Assembly (NCBI GenBank): GCA_029204225.1
Contig: CM055103.1
Coordinates: forward strand, 1,251,530-1,315,529
Length of the DNA: 64,000 nucleotides
Direction: 5' to 3'
From: Diphasiastrum complanatum
Lineage: Eukaryota; Streptophyta; Lycopodiopsida; Lycopodiales; Lycopodiaceae
Shown: positions 63,194 to 64,000 of the stretch, one piece after another
How the letters are laid out: each line of letters opens with the position of its first letter
Position numbering within the stretch: the first letter of the stretch is position 1
Translations under genes and position numbers: made by a program
Notes under the pieces: generated by a model
Database searches by the model: none
Seen by the model: only the letters and a program-made list of their open reading frames with translations
Told to the model about the DNA's origin: nothing

Positions 63194-64000
63194 TTAATCT
63201 GGTTCCGTGAATGCCTTGATCTTCAGACTAAGCAATGCACAAAATTTGTTGTGTGCATTAACACTGAGTGCTTTCGTGAATATGTCTGCAACCATCTCCT
63301 GCATTCTGCAGTACGTTAAGCTCACCTCTTTGTTGAGAACCTTGCTCCTGATGTAGTAATATCTGATTTCAATGTGCTTACTCCTAGAGTGAAATCTAGG
63401 GTTGGCCGATAAGGCAATAGCACTCTGATTATCACAGAATAAACTTGTAGGGTAGCACTGATACAGAATAACATCTGACATTAAATTTCTCAACCAAAAT
63501 GCTTCCTTGATAGATTGAGAAGCAGCAATGTATTCTGCTTCTGTAGAAGAAAGTGCGATAGAAGTTTGCTTACGACTATTCCATGAGATAGGACCGCCGT
63601 TGAAGAAGAATGTAAATCCAGATGTGGATTTGCAATTGTCTACATCTCCTCCCTAGCTTGCATTAGAATAATCACTGAGCCTGATGAAGATTGTCATTGC
63701 TGACATCTCCATAGCAGATGCACTGGTCCATGGTAGCTCGAATATATCTCATGACTCGTATGAGAGCCTTCCAATGGGTAATGCCATGATTTTTTATATA
63801 TTGGCTGAGTGAGCTTACAGCAAAAGAGATATATGGTCTTGTACAGACCATTGCGTACATGAGAGACCCAAGTATCGATCAATAAGGATACTCTCTTATA
63901 TGCTCCCCTTCCTGCTTGGTCTGAGGACATTAGTCCTTTGACAAATGCAGGCCTGGATCCATTGGCGAGTGAGCTAATTTACAATTCATCAGATTATATC
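63194..64000 (-). pseudogene. Copia RT C-terminus and RNase H, continuing past the window edge
   Basis: Minus strand: CTRPYISFAVSSLSQYIKN (about 63855), HWKALIRVMRYIRATMD, a frame change near 63660, ISWNSRKQTSIALSSTEAEYIAA (about 63590-63525, RNase H box intact), SLFCDNQSAIALSANP, HSRSKHIEIRYYYIRS, VADIFTKALS, stop at about 63194. Frames break at least twice, so probably inactive. Confidence 0.88.

Overview
The window is nuclear DNA of a land plant with a large, repeat-rich, AT-rich genome. Ty1/copia pol genes lie on both strands, most elements use an initiator-tRNA-Met primer site (TGGTATCAGAGC), hAT and possible CACTA DNA transposons are present, and the one intact host gene has introns of 4.2 and 14.2 kb packed with retroelements. 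I cannot name the species; a gymnosperm, fern, lycophyte or bryophyte with a TE-rich genome would all fit. All calls were made by reading the sequence; no database was searched.

Layout. 1-2150: decayed copia RT/RNase H and LTR pieces. 2152-3163 (-): a three-exon gene whose first exon is a divergent histone H3, now disabled. 3323-11875: a young copia element (two mismatches between 655-bp LTRs, matching 5-bp target duplication) that has been cut by an inversion, so its 5' part (9971-11875, +) and 3' part (3323-7848, -) now face opposite ways with 2.1 kb of flank between them. 11876-15210: LTR family 'C' remnant and an hAT transposase with an internal inverted duplication around copia scraps. 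15.2-23.3 kb: repeats, solo LTRs, a TCGAG-rich tandem array and a fold-back repeat. 23325-23734 (-): a second H3-like gene, CENH3-like, intronless and with three TAG stops. 24.1-32.0 kb: further copia remnants. 34208-53513 (-): a complete-looking gene for a plastid-type thioredoxin-like protein (WCAAC active site, about 218 aa, 4 exons). Its introns hold copia element C (35093-38436, TSD TCTTG), LTR F, the gag-protease-only element D (41496-45485), its relative E (about 50270-52261) and very long GA/CT microsatellites beside splice sites. 54.1-59.0 kb: a GC-rich hairpin, a transposase-like pseudogene and a TTGGTACT-rich repeat field. 59.5-64.0 kb: two nested copia elements.

How it fits together. 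The thioredoxin-like gene is the only feature I would expect to make a normal cellular protein. Most of the rest are mobile elements in different stages of decay. Two H3-like coding sequences in one 64-kb window, one of them spliced to an unrelated C-terminal extension and lying next to CACTA-like repeats, are the most unusual content. A palindrome, CACACGTGTG, recurs in several otherwise unrelated LTR families and suggests a shared regulatory site.
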